In this document: positions 19,345 through 27,920 of the stretch, in pieces
Layout: each line of letters begins with the position of its first letter
How positions within the stretch are numbered: position 1 is the first letter of the stretch
Assembly: GCF_002240415.1 (NCBI RefSeq)
Contig: NZ_CP020028.1
Location: 873,501-937,500 of the forward strand
Length of the DNA: 64,000 bases
Direction: 5' to 3'
DNA from: Paenibacillus kribbensis
GTDB taxonomy: Bacteria; Bacillota; Bacilli; Paenibacillales; Paenibacillaceae
Notes under the pieces: generated by a model
What the model saw: only the letters and a program-made list of their open reading frames with translations
Databases searched by the model: none
Told to the model about the DNA's origin: nothing
Program-made: the position numbers and the translations under genes

Positions 19345-19585
19345 AACCAGCACGTTTTGAATGGTGTTTGTTGTCAGCAGTAATGGAGGTTGATTTTATG
19401 ATTTCCGATCGTTGTACAGAGATGTATAAATGTGGGCTGTACCTAATACGTTAAGGTAGGGACTTTACAGCAAAGCTCATCTGAATTCCATTTGGCGTCT
19501 AATTAGTAAGCGTTTTCTTTTTTTGGTGGGATACTCGAATTCTTGTATGCCAACCTGCTGGCGGAAGAAAGGAAGGATTAGTAGC
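19345..19585. other. Intergenic region before the PPDK-like gene
   Basis: No convincing gene. A possible 18-codon frame at 19398-19454 (MISDRCTEMYKCGLYLIR) has a good GGAGG site, and could be a leader peptide or chance. I saw no clear promoter or hairpin. Confidence 0.3.
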
Positions 19586-21037
19586 ATGGAGGCTAAACTG
19601 ATGCATATATTCACAGGGCTGTGGGATAGCAAAAACAGCGGGGATCGCGAAGACCCCGAGCCGGGAAGGGAGGCTGCTGCTGCACAGAGACTGGCTATCG
19701 AGTCGGTGCTCGCCGGGCGCAATGAAGTATCTGCCTCACAGCAGGAAGACCCGTTGGGCTGGCTGATCGGAATAGTCGAACAGGGCAAGATCAGCCAAGA
19801 GGAGGCATTGCTGGCTGTGACCCCGGAGTTGCTTGGGGAAATAACGCTGAATAAGGGTAACACCGATAGCAGGAAAGCGATAGATACACTGTTAAAATGG
19901 AGCGATGAATACAGACATACACCGATACGGATTTATGGGGATGCTCCTGAAAATGTGAATCGTTTAAGCACCATGCCGGCATCTATCCCAGATATAGAAA
20001 GCTTTGACGGCTACAGCCTTTTGCACGGCCCCTTGTCACAGACGTCCAGCCGTGTTGGGGAATTATGCTATGCCTATCTGGATGCTGCAGAATCTGGACA
20101 GATGAATCCTGTCCCTAATGGGAAGCCCAACCCCATCCCTATTCCAGGCTCCTGTGCATCAGACACGTACAAAACGTTTAATAAGGCGTCTGGCTTGCCT
20201 GGTTTGTGTGAACATTTGTCCCGCCGAATCATCGGTCTGCTGGAAACGGAGTATGAAGGCTTGTTCGAATCTTTGAACGGATCACCGCTCAGTATAGCCC
20301 TGATCGAACAGAATAACGCAGTGGGCATCGGCAGCCTGCAAGATATGCAATTGGAAGCATTGCTGCGTGCAGCATTGCGAAGCGTTCGCCAGGGAGGAGA
20401 GCCTCGCCTGGAGATTTTGGTGCGCAATCCGGCTGACGTTAGCCAATTTCGGGTAACCCGGGACTGGATTGACGGTGTTGCCGAGCAAACCTTATGTGGA
20501 CGCCTGCGTTGTATTCCGTATCGGGTAGGCGTTTTATTGACGGTAGATGTGTCTATGAAGCCTGACGAAAGCCAACCGCGGAATGGACATTCCGGGGAGC
20601 ACGCCAGCGCCAATCATATGCCGGAAGTGAACGCACAACAGATCAAGCAGGCGTCTCAAGCGGCGGATATGACACGCTTTGCTGATATGATGATTTTAGA
20701 GGTCACCCCGATTGTATCCGCTAACAGTGAGGCTGAGGAGCGGTTAAATTCGGCTTGCGCGAATGATCGTAGAAACAGTGCCGCTGCGCTCAATGGCATA
20801 ACGGAGGCTATTCGGTGTGTAAAGCCTGAGCTTCCGATCTGGTTGGCGTTAGCTGAAATTTATCCGTTTCTGGATGGGGCTGCAATCTGGGAAAACGAGC
20901 TGACGGGGATCATCTGTCCGAATGAAGCCGTTCCGGCTGCACGCATAGGGACTGCGCGTTGTGGAATTCTGCAGTGCTCGGAGCAGCAGCATTCATCGGA
21001 TGCTTTACACAAACATGCGCAGCAATTTCCACTGTAG
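19586..21037 (+). CDS. Divergent, probably inactive PPDK/PEP-synthase-like C-terminal-domain protein
   Basis: A 483-aa protein without signal peptide or membrane helices. Several segments read as worn-down pyruvate phosphate dikinase. VEQGKISQEEALLAVTPELL (residues 68-87) resembles the helical linker after the ATP-grasp domain. IRIYGDAPENVNRL resembles the NADTPEDA stretch before the active-site Arg. LEILVRNPADVSQF (from residue 275) followed by RDWIDGVAEQTL resembles the barrel segment EIMIPLVG..E..L.R.LIDEVAEEVL. The catalytic LCRTEHMF and CGEHGGDP motifs, the ATP-grasp domain and the His domain are missing. The start has GAAAGGAAGG upstream. A regulatory or structural role is possible; this assignment is inference from weak motifs. 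Confidence 0.55.
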   Translation: MEAKLMHIFTGLWDSKNSGDREDPEPGREAAAAQRLAIESVLAGRNEVSASQQEDPLGWLIGIVEQGKISQEEALLAVTPELLGEITLNKGNTDSRKAIDTLLKWSDEYRHTPIRIYGDAPENVNRLSTMPASIPDIESFDGYSLLHGPLSQTSSRVGELCYAYLDAAESGQMNPVPNGKPNPIPIPGSCASDTYKTFNKASGLPGLCEHLSRRIIGLLETEYEGLFESLNGSPLSIALIEQNNAVGIGSLQDMQLEALLRAALRSVRQGGEPRLEILVRNPADVSQFRVTRDWIDGVAEQTLCGRLRCIPYRVGVLLTVDVSMKPDESQPRNGHSGEHASANHMPEVNAQQIKQASQAADMTRFADMMILEVTPIVSANSEAEERLNSACANDRRNSAAALNGITEAIRCVKPELPIWLALAEIYPFLDGAAIWENELTGIICPNEAVPAARIGTARCGILQCSEQQHSSDALHKHAQQFPL

Positions 21038-21088
21038 TACCAAAGCTCGAAGGTAACACGAAATTCAAATGCGGACTGCTGTAAAATC

Positions 21089-21127
21089 AAAAGGGTGCCT
21101 GCGTTATTTACGTGGGTATCCTTTTAA
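21089..21127 (+). terminator. Intrinsic terminator
   Basis: A hairpin with arms AAAAGGGTGCC and GGGTATCCTTTT closes over TGCGTTATTTACGT and ends in a T-rich tail. It follows the PPDK-like gene. Confidence 0.65.
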
Positions 21128-21143
21128 TTTGGGACCTTGCGGG

Positions 21144-21172
21144 TTTACAACCAGAAAAAGAGGGTATATAAT
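21144..21172 (+). promoter_or_regulatory. Promoter of the iron-efflux ATPase
   Basis: -35 TTTACA and -10 TATAAT with 17-base spacing. It would give a leader of about 175 bases before the ATG at 21355. Confidence 0.6.
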
Positions 21173-21217
21173 AAAACAAAAGTTTCATTAAACCAAAATA
21201 ATTGTATTAATGCAAAA

Positions 21218-21234
21218 ATGATTATCATTCTCAT
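21218..21234. promoter_or_regulatory. Fur/PerR-like box 1 in the ATPase leader
   Basis: TGATTATCATTCTCA (21219-21233) matches 12 of 14 positions of the 7-1-7 Fur consensus TGATAAT-N-ATTATCA. PerR boxes are closely related, so the regulator may be either. Confidence 0.6.
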
Positions 21235-21242
21235 TTGCCAAA

Positions 21243-21273
21243 CATGCTGCTTCGGGCTTCCCGAAGCAGCATG
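21243..21273 (+). repeat. Perfect 14-bp hairpin between two Fur-like boxes
   Basis: Arms CATGCTGCTTCGGG and CCCGAAGCAGCATG are separated by only CTT. The following bases TGCTATTTTAAG form a weak U-tract, so it may be an attenuator or an mRNA-stabilising structure in the leader. Confidence 0.7.
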
Positions 21274-21295
21274 TGCTATTTTAAGGGCCTTAACA

Positions 21296-21313
21296 ATGGA
21301 TATCATTCTCAAT
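21296..21313. promoter_or_regulatory. Fur/PerR-like box 2 (weaker)
   Basis: TGGATATCATTCTCA (21297-21311) matches about 10 of 14 Fur consensus positions. It lies 78 bases after box 1 and on the other side of the hairpin. Confidence 0.4.
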
Positions 21314-21354
21314 GAGATGCAGGTAAAAAGATCAAATACGGAAAGGAATGTGAC

Positions 21355-23340
21355 ATGATGCAAGCTGTTCAACAACTTCAAGAGACCTTATCTTCTTCTG
21401 CTCAGATACGTTCAAAAAGCAGTGGCAGCGGGCGGCCCGGCCCGAATCGCAAACCACAGTTTCAGCTTAAAAGCATGCTAAAAAACAAGGAGATGCAGGC
21501 AGCTCTCGGCAGCGGAATGCTGATGCTGATGGCATGGGGCATTTCGCATTGGTCGCAATGGCTATCGGTCATCCTGTATGTGGTGTCCTATGCCCTGGGG
21601 GGATGGTCCAAGGCCAGAGAAGGAGTAGAAACACTGATCCGTGAGCGTGATCTGGATGTTAATCTGCTCATGATTGCAGCATCCCTGGGGGCTGCGACGA
21701 TCGGCTATTGGAATGAAGGAGCCATGCTGATCTTTATTTTTGCACTCAGCGGTGCGCTGGAAAGCTATACCACCGAGCGCAGCAGTAAGGATATTTCCGA
21801 ACTGATGGCATTGAAGCCGGAGACAGCCTTGCGATTGTCCTCTGAGGGAACAGAAACAGTCGGCATTGAGCAATTACTGCCAGGTGATCTGCTGCTGGTA
21901 AAGCCGGGCGAACTGATTCCGGCGGACGGCCGAATTTCCAAGGGCGTGTCGGCGGTGAATCAGGCATCCATTACCGGGGAATCCGTTCCGGTGAATAAGG
22001 TGGAGGGTGACGAGGTATATGCAGGCACCGTTAATGGGGAAGGCGTGCTGTACGTAGAGGTTAGCCAGTCCTCTGAAAACACTTTATTTTCGAAAATCAT
22101 TCGCATGGTCGAAGAAGCTCAGACTGAAGTTCCTGATTCGCAACGGTTTATCAAAAGGTTCGAGTCGATGTATGCCCGGATTGTTGTTGTGGCCACGCTG
22201 ATCGTCATTGCAGGTGCACCTATCGCATTAGGCTGGACGTGGGCAGCGGCGTTTTACAAGGCCATGGTGTTTCTCGTCGTAGCCTCGCCATGTGCCCTTG
22301 TGTCATCCATTATGCCAGTGATGCTGTCGGCCATTTCCAACCGTGCCCGCCGGGGTATCCTGTTCAAAGGCGGCGCGCATGTGGAAAATATGGCATTGAC
22401 TTCTGTTGTTGCTTTTGACAAAACAGGCACGCTAACGATGGGAGCACCTGTCGTAACCGATTGGATAACCGCTGCAGACTACGATTCCGACGAGCTTTTG
22501 CACATTGTCGCCACGATTGAAAGCTATTCAATGCATCCGCTGGCCCGAGCGATTGTAGATAAAGCCGAAGCCAAGTTGGGACAAAGGGAGCTTCTCGCAG
22601 CTGAGCAAGTGCAGGCACTCACCGGATGGGGGATGGAAGGCATCATCGGCGGGGTGAAGTGGAAAATCGGTCGCACAGATGTGCTGGATGAACCCGGCCC
22701 TCTGGCAGAGCCGGAGTGGATAGAGGCTCGCACCCGGCTGGAGGCTGAGGGCAAAACGGTATCGATCATCCTCGCGGATGACCGGATTGCCGGAATGCTG
22801 GCGCTGCGTGACGAGCTGCGTCCACAGGCGCAGGAGTCCGTGAAACGCCTGCAAGCACAGGGCATCCGGGTCGTCATGCTGACCGGAGACCGGCCGGAAA
22901 CCGCCGCCGTGATCGCGGCGCAGGCTGGAGTCGACGCCGTATATGCCGGCTTGCTGCCGGAGGACAAGGTCAGCCATATTCGCATGCTGCGGGAGCAATA
23001 CGGGCATGTCGTCATGGTCGGCGACGGTGTGAATGATGCTCCGGCGTTGACAGCAGCAACTGTCGGACTCGGCATGGGAATGAACGGCAGCGGAGCTGCA
23101 CTCGAGGTTGCGGACGTCGTGCTGATGAACGACGGAATTGAAGAGATCGCTCCGACGATAGCACTGGCGCGCAAGGCGCAGCGGGTGGTCAAGCAAAATA
23201 TGATCTTCGCCATAAGCGTCATTCTGCTGCTGGTGGTCAGCAACTTTGTGCAGGATATAGCTCTGCCATTTGGTGTGATTGGGCATGAGGGCAGCACGTT
23301 GCTTGTTATTTTAAACGGCTTGCGCTTGCTGAGGTCATAA
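21355..23340 (+). CDS. pfeT: P1B-4-type metal-efflux ATPase, probably Fe(II) (PfeT/ZosA/FrvA-like)
   Basis: A 661-aa P-type ATPase. The transport helix carries SPC (residues 311-313, VASPCALVSSIMP) rather than CPC, and the last helix carries HEGST (from H644). This pair defines the P1B-4 class, which exports ferrous iron or cobalt. D355 in DKTGT is phosphorylated; HP is in YSMHPLARA and the hinge is GDGVNDAPALTAA. There is no N-terminal HMA domain, again typical. In Bacillus and Listeria the homologues PfeT (formerly ZosA) and FrvA are under PerR/Fur, in line with the boxes upstream. GGAAAGG precedes the start. Confidence 0.9.
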   Translation: MMQAVQQLQETLSSSAQIRSKSSGSGRPGPNRKPQFQLKSMLKNKEMQAALGSGMLMLMAWGISHWSQWLSVILYVVSYALGGWSKAREGVETLIRERDLDVNLLMIAASLGAATIGYWNEGAMLIFIFALSGALESYTTERSSKDISELMALKPETALRLSSEGTETVGIEQLLPGDLLLVKPGELIPADGRISKGVSAVNQASITGESVPVNKVEGDEVYAGTVNGEGVLYVEVSQSSENTLFSKIIRMVEEAQTEVPDSQRFIKRFESMYARIVVVATLIVIAGAPIALGWTWAAAFYKAMVFLVVASPCALVSSIMPVMLSAISNRARRGILFKGGAHVENMALTSVVAFDKTGTLTMGAPVVTDWITAADYDSDELLHIVATIESYSMHPLARAIVDKAEAKLGQRELLAAEQVQALTGWGMEGIIGGVKWKIGRTDVLDEPGPLAEPEWIEARTRLEAEGKTVSIILADDRIAGMLALRDELRPQAQESVKRLQAQGIRVVMLTGDRPETAAVIAAQAGVDAVYAGLLPEDKVSHIRMLREQYGHVVMVGDGVNDAPALTAATVGLGMGMNGSGAALEVADVVLMNDGIEEIAPTIALARKAQRVVKQNMIFAISVILLLVVSNFVQDIALPFGVIGHEGSTLLVILNGLRLLRS

Positions 23341-23361
23341 GCTAATAAAATCACAAAACAG

Positions 23362-23408
23362 GAAGGAGCATTCACTCCCTTAATATCCAAGGGCGTGAAT
23401 GCTCCTTC
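23362..23408. terminator. Bidirectional terminator between convergent genes
   Basis: Arms GAAGGAGCATTCAC and GTGAATGCTCCTTC, with an inner CCCTT/AAGGG pair, form a long hairpin between the ATPase and the leftward efflux gene. Confidence 0.75.
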
Positions 23409-23479
23409 TTGTGCCGTGCCAGCCTATCTTGTATACAAAGTAAGCCCATCTATACATCTGGCTCGCCGATGCTGGACGT

Positions 23480-25003
23480 CTATCTTCGGCGCGGTGTAGA
23501 GCGCCGCAAGAATAGGGAAAAGACGAGTCCCGCTAACGCAATCCCTGTAGCGATGATGAAGGCATCATTAATGCCATGGATCGTCGATTCCGTAACGGCA
23601 CTTCGGTATACCTGCTGCAGTGCCAGCGCAGAGCCGGTTTCCGGCGAAACACCAGCCGTTTGCGCGAGAGTTTGTCCCAGTTGTGCCACCCCTTCCGTAA
23701 CAGAGGCATTGGCCGTGGTAGCGACATTCGCATAATCGGCCAAATGAATCGTAGTCCGACTGCTCATGACGGTAATAAGCCAAGCGGTACCGATGGAACC
23801 GGCGATTTGCCGCACTGTATTGGACATGGCTGTGCCGTGGCTGCCAAGATGGGGAGGTAACTGGTTAAGCCCTTCCGTCTGTACGGACATCATCAGCAGC
23901 GACAGACCAAAGCTGCGAATCGTATAGATCACCATAATGTGTCCGTAGGTGGTGGCATCGGTCAGCAGGCTGAATTCCCATGTCGTCACTGCTGTAATGA
24001 TCAATCCGATAATCGCCAATGGCCTCGCACCGATACGGTCGAAAACCGCCCCTGAGATCGGTGACATTACCCCCATCAGCAATGCGCCTGGCAACAGCAG
24101 CAGACCGGATTGCAGCGGCGTGAAGCCGCGTATATTTTGCAAATAAATCGGCAGTAGCAGCATCCCGCCGAACATTGTCATATTGACGGTAGCCCCAACC
24201 AGTGTAGAAACCGTAAAGATATCGTATTTAAACACCCGAAATTCCAGCATAGGTTCTAACATGCTTAGCTCACGTACGACAAAAAATACAATAAATACGA
24301 CCCCGACAGCGAGTGAAAGTATAACTGTATTGCTGCTCCAGCCCTTGTCTCCGGCGGAACTAAAGCCATACAACAGCAGGCCGAAGCCCAGCGTGGAAAA
24401 AATGGTTCCCATCAGGTCAAAATGCGGCTTCGTCAGCTTGGACACATTTTTGAGCCAGCGTACGGCGAACAGAATATCAATGACTGCCAGCGGGATAACC
24501 AGCAAAAATAGCAGCCTCCAGCTATAATGCTCTACAATCCAGCCGGATAAAGTCGGTCCGACCGCCGGGGCAAACATCATAGCGATGCCCATCGTCCCCA
24601 TGGCCGCACCACGTTTTTCTGGGGGGAACACCGTCAGGAATACGTTCATGACCACAGGCATGATGATGCCCGCTCCGCTGGCCTGAATGACGCGTCCGAC
24701 CAGCATCGGTGCAAAGCCGGTACTGGCAGCGCAGACGACAGACCCGGCGGTGAACAGCCCCATCGCGGAGATAAAAAGCGCACGGGTTCCGAATGATTCA
24801 ATCAAAAAAGCGGTGATTGGAATCAGAATCCCGTTCGTCAGCATATATCCGGTGGATAGCCACTGAACGGTAGTAGCTGACACATTGAAATCATTCATCA
24901 GGTGTGGAATAGCCACGTTAAGCAGTGTTTGGTTTAAAATGGAAATGAAGGCTCCCAGCAACAGTACGGACAGAATGCGTCCGACGGACATTTTTTGATC
25001 CAT
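23480..25003 (-). CDS. MFS multidrug exporter, DHA2 (EmrB/QacA) family
   Basis: A 507-aa, 14-helix drug:H+ antiporter. It begins LSVLLLGAFISILNQTLLNVAIPHL, with motif C-like VGPTLSGWIVEHYSWRLLF in helix 5 and the DHA2 N-terminal motif LNVAIP. AGGAGG lies five bases before the ATG. It follows the membrane-fusion gene by nine bases, so the two form an EmrA-EmrB-like pair. The gene order with the neighbouring flavodoxin recalls B. subtilis yhbJ-yhcA-yhcB. Substrate unknown. Confidence 0.92.
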   Translation of the reverse strand: MDQKMSVGRILSVLLLGAFISILNQTLLNVAIPHLMNDFNVSATTVQWLSTGYMLTNGILIPITAFLIESFGTRALFISAMGLFTAGSVVCAASTGFAPMLVGRVIQASGAGIIMPVVMNVFLTVFPPEKRGAAMGTMGIAMMFAPAVGPTLSGWIVEHYSWRLLFLLVIPLAVIDILFAVRWLKNVSKLTKPHFDLMGTIFSTLGFGLLLYGFSSAGDKGWSSNTVILSLAVGVVFIVFFVVRELSMLEPMLEFRVFKYDIFTVSTLVGATVNMTMFGGMLLLPIYLQNIRGFTPLQSGLLLLPGALLMGVMSPISGAVFDRIGARPLAIIGLIITAVTTWEFSLLTDATTYGHIMVIYTIRSFGLSLLMMSVQTEGLNQLPPHLGSHGTAMSNTVRQIAGSIGTAWLITVMSSRTTIHLADYANVATTANASVTEGVAQLGQTLAQTAGVSPETGSALALQQVYRSAVTESTIHGINDAFIIATGIALAGLVFSLFLRRSTPRRR

Positions 25004-25012
25004 GACAGCCTC

Positions 25013-25648
25013 CTACTTGTGAACTCTGATGGTTGCACTCATCCCCGGGATAATACCCAACCCTTTGTAGCCTTGAATGGATATGTTGACAGGTACGACC
25101 TGTGTCACCTTGGTATAGTTGGCAGTAGTGTTGGAGGTAGGCAGTAGCGAAAAGGTCGATGCGGTCGCCAGGCCAATCTTTTCGAGCTTGCCGGAAAGGG
25201 AAGTGTCCGGAAATGCATCAATATATACATCCACTGTCTGTCCAACTTGAAGATCTTTTACAGCTGTTTCGTCTATATTGGCGGTTATCCACAAATTGTT
25301 TAGATCAAAAGCCTTCGCCAAGGGTGTACCCACCCCAACAATCGAGTTGTTCACCGCTGATTGCTGCACAATGGTGCCATCGGTTGGAATTGTGATGCTA
25401 ATCCGGCCTCCGCCTCCCTCTACCGTACCGAGTGTATTTCCGGCGGTATAGGTTTTGCCGACCTCGGCATTCCAGCCTGTGAGCTTGCCCGCGCCTGGAG
25501 AGGCAACGGTAACCGCTTGTCCGCTTACTTGGGCATTGTCGGTCTTTATGTAGCTGGCGGATTGATTGTAGTAATAGGCGGCGGCTCCGCCTCCTGCCAG
25601 AATAATGATAATAACCAGCAGATTGACTAATATGGCGCGTGAATTCAT
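25013..25648 (-). CDS. HlyD/EmrA-family efflux adaptor
   Basis: A 211-aa single-pass membrane protein: an N-terminal anchor (LVNLLVIIIILAGGGAAAYYY), then biotinyl-lipoyl-like and beta-barrel segments (YIKTDNAQVSGQAVTVASP; LNNLWITANIDETAVKDLQVG). It lacks the long coiled coil of Gram-negative EmrA, as in short Gram-positive adaptors such as YhbJ. It starts with GGAGG eight bases upstream and precedes the MFS exporter. Confidence 0.88.
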   Translation of the reverse strand: MNSRAILVNLLVIIIILAGGGAAAYYYNQSASYIKTDNAQVSGQAVTVASPGAGKLTGWNAEVGKTYTAGNTLGTVEGGGGRISITIPTDGTIVQQSAVNNSIVGVGTPLAKAFDLNNLWITANIDETAVKDLQVGQTVDVYIDAFPDTSLSGKLEKIGLATASTFSLLPTSNTTANYTKVTQVVPVNISIQGYKGLGIIPGMSATIRVHK

Positions 25649-25779
25649 GTTGCATGCCTCCCTAGTTCTTGGATTTTCAAAGTATGCGCCATATGTTTCA
25701 TAATATTCAGATGGATTTCGGGAGAGGATAAGAGCGCATGCGAAAAGGATGATTTTGCAGACAAAGGATGATGCGCATA

Positions 25780-26334
25780 ATGACGACCAGAATCATGATT
25801 GTATATGACAGTGAAAATGGGCATACCGAGCGTCTTGCTCGTTCAATCGCAGAGGGCGCGCGCCAGGAGCACACGGAAGTGCTGCTAAAGCATGTGAATG
25901 AGGCCGATGTGAAAGAGCTGGGGAATGTAGACGCCATTATATGGGGATGCCCGGGCCATTTTGGCACGATCAGCAGTGGTCTGAAAAGCTGGATTGATAA
26001 GCTCGGGTATTTGTGGGCGCAGGGCAAGCTGGTGGATAAGATCGGCGCGGTGTTCTGCACAACCGCTACAGTTCATGGCGGCCTGGAATCAACACTTCTG
26101 AATTTGATCACCCCGATGCTTCATCAAGGCATGATTATTGTAGGACTGCCCGCCAATATTGCGGAAAATGCACTCTACGGTTCATATTACGGCGTAGGGG
26201 TAACCTGTCCGGTGGAGACAGACCCCAATGGGCCGCCAAATTTTCCAACAGGCGATGATCTTGCATTAGGTCGCTCTTTGGGCAAACGGGTCGCTGAGAT
26301 GGCGGGACGGTACCGTAGCGCTGCAAGAGAATAG
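25780..26334 (+). CDS. Flavodoxin-like NAD(P)H:quinone oxidoreductase (WrbA/YhcB-like)
   Basis: A 184-aa FMN protein. The phosphate loop is [12 protein letters not shown], followed by [20 protein letters not shown] and [17 protein letters not shown], as in WrbA-type quinone reductases. It lacks several WrbA tetramer elements, so substrate assignment is loose. The start is uncertain: in-frame ATGs lie at 25768, 25771 and 25780, and I chose 25780 because AAAGG sits at proper spacing. It diverges from the efflux pair, suggesting a joint response to quinones or other redox-active toxicants. Confidence 0.85.
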   Translation: MTTRIMIVYDSENGHTERLARSIAEGARQEHTEVLLKHVNEADVKELGNVDAIIWGCPGHFGTISSGLKSWIDKLGYLWAQGKLVDKIGAVFCTTATVHGGLESTLLNLITPMLHQGMIIVGLPANIAENALYGSYYGVGVTCPVETDPNGPPNFPTGDDLALGRSLGKRVAEMAGRYRSAARE

Positions 26335-26344
26335 GAGGCCGCCC

Positions 26345-26830
26345 ATGACCATTGCTTTTATCGGAGTAGCTGTGGTTGCCCTTATTTTTTTGCTGGTATT
26401 TAATACGAAGATGGTGCGCAAGTCTTCACCCAAGGCTCGCCAAGCCGATGAGGCTTCACGGCAAAGAAGCAAGCGTCCTTATCCTGTGCAGGTGGAGCCC
26501 GAGGTACGGGAGCTGCCGGATCATGCGCGAGAGGCACAGCATAAGGCTATTGATGCCAGCGAACATCATGCCGAGGAGCATCACAAAGTGCCTGATACCC
26601 ATGCGGATGTGAAGCTGGAAGGGGAGCGTAGAGATCACCAGGATGCTTACCGGGATACTTCTCAGGATACTTACGATGATCAGGATTATCGGGCGGCTTT
26701 ACGTGGATTTGCTGGAAAGAGCGAGGAAAAGGATGGACGCTCCAAAATGACCCATGGAGAGAATGAGACTCCGAAAAGTAAGGACGAGCAGTACCGTGAA
26801 GCACTGCGCTCCATGAACCGGAACAAATAA
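26345..26830 (+). CDS. Membrane-anchored, highly charged hypothetical protein
   Basis: A 161-aa protein: one N-terminal helix (IAFIGVAVVALIFLLVFNT), then a long hydrophilic, probably disordered cytoplasmic tail rich in Asp, Glu, Lys and His. A motif YRAALRGF near residue 120 recurs as QYREALRSM near the C-terminus, suggesting two copies of a short helix. It starts ten bases after the flavodoxin stop with AGGAGG upstream and so is in its operon. It may correspond to B. subtilis YhcC, but I cannot confirm this. Confidence 0.65.
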   Translation: MTIAFIGVAVVALIFLLVFNTKMVRKSSPKARQADEASRQRSKRPYPVQVEPEVRELPDHAREAQHKAIDASEHHAEEHHKVPDTHADVKLEGERRDHQDAYRDTSQDTYDDQDYRAALRGFAGKSEEKDGRSKMTHGENETPKSKDEQYREALRSMNRNK

Positions 26831-26850
26831 GATTGTTCATTGAACATGCT

Positions 26851-26897
26851 AAAAGGCTGCTTTTCTGTCTGGATTACAGGCAGAAGGCAGCCTTTTT
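26851..26897. terminator. Bidirectional terminator
   Basis: Arms AAAAGGCTGC and GGCAGCCTTTTT, with an inner TCTGTCTG/CAGGCAGA pair, between convergent genes. Confidence 0.85.
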
Positions 26898-26908
26898 GTG
26901 CTGTCCGG

Positions 26909-27640
26909 CTATAGCCATTCGGTCAGCCCAATCATCGTAATCAGGCCGAGAATAAAAGAGAATGTGGCGATCCGCTGGTTGCCGTCTCCATGACTTTCGG
27001 GGATCAGCTCCTTGTAGACGATAAACATCATGGCTCCGGCGGCAAAAGCAAGGCCATAAGGCACCAATCCGTTCACCCAGCTGCTCAAATAAAAACCGAT
27101 CAGACTCGTGATGATTTCCACAGCTCCGGTAAGGGTGGCAATACCCAATGCCTTGAAACGGCCGATATTTTGATTCACGAGAAATAAGGCTACGATAAAG
27201 CCTTCCGGGGCATTTTGCAAGCCAATTGAAAAGGCGATCAGATCGCCGAGATTTTGGGTTTCACTTGCATAGCTGACTCCGACGGAAAGCCCCTCCGGCA
27301 AATTGTGCAGCGTAATAGCCGCAATGATGAGAAAAGATTTGGACTCCAACTGAAAGGTCTTGGAATCCGGGTCCTCCAGGTCGGCATGGGGGATATACCT
27401 TTCCATCACCAATAATACGAGACAGCCGAGCAAAATACCGGCAGACAGCACAAACCAATTGGAATGCCGGATGGCTTCGGGAATCAGGTTATACACGGAT
27501 GCAGAGGTCATGATTCCTGCGGCATAAGCCAGCAGAACATCGCGAAGCCGATGCGTAACATTGCGCATAAATAATATGGGCACAGCGCCTAGTCCAGTGG
27601 ACAGGGCAGAAATAAGACTGCCTACAAAAACATCATTCAT
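26909..27640 (-). CDS. ZIP-family metal-ion transporter
   Basis: A 243-aa, eight-helix divalent-metal importer of the ZupT/GufA kind. The metal-site motifs are intact: HNLPEGLSVG in helix 4 and QNAPEGFIVALF in helix 5, with ELIPESHGDGNQ in the loop before the last helices. It imports Zn2+ or other divalent metals into the cytoplasm. GGAGGGG lies ten bases before the ATG. It stands alone; I saw no Zur box upstream. Confidence 0.9.
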   Translation of the reverse strand: MNDVFVGSLISALSTGLGAVPILFMRNVTHRLRDVLLAYAAGIMTSASVYNLIPEAIRHSNWFVLSAGILLGCLVLLVMERYIPHADLEDPDSKTFQLESKSFLIIAAITLHNLPEGLSVGVSYASETQNLGDLIAFSIGLQNAPEGFIVALFLVNQNIGRFKALGIATLTGAVEIITSLIGFYLSSWVNGLVPYGLAFAAGAMMFIVYKELIPESHGDGNQRIATFSFILGLITMIGLTEWL

Positions 27641-27920
27641 AATCGGGATAACCCCTCCATACCTGATTAATCTTCCAGCGTCGCTTCATGAAAACTTCAT
27701 TTGACTGTTTACAGCTATTTCCGCATAATGAAATTAGGATTTAGAATCAGTCTAAGTCACAGGAAGCTATTAAACAAGAGATTTGTTTTTGCAACAGCCG
27801 GTGCCCATATTTTGGGATGAGCTTCTGGCAGAACTGCTTTTAGAGTATATGCAGCAGCCTAGCGCCCGGGACCGAAAACTGGCTATATAATACTTATGAT
27901 ATTTTAGGAGGAACCAAGAT

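Noticed and set aside
19398..19454. 18-codon frame with a good GGAGG site
   Set aside because: Too short and featureless to call; no attenuator follows it to support a leader-peptide role.
22524..23390. 288-codon minus-strand open frame opposite the iron-efflux ATPase gene
   Set aside because: Ser/Arg/Pro-rich shadow of the ATPase coding strand; it has no ribosome site.
27783..27893. Short plus-strand frame before trxB (FWDELLAELLLEYMQQPS)
   Set aside because: It would need a TTG start without a ribosome site, and it overlaps the trxB promoter region.
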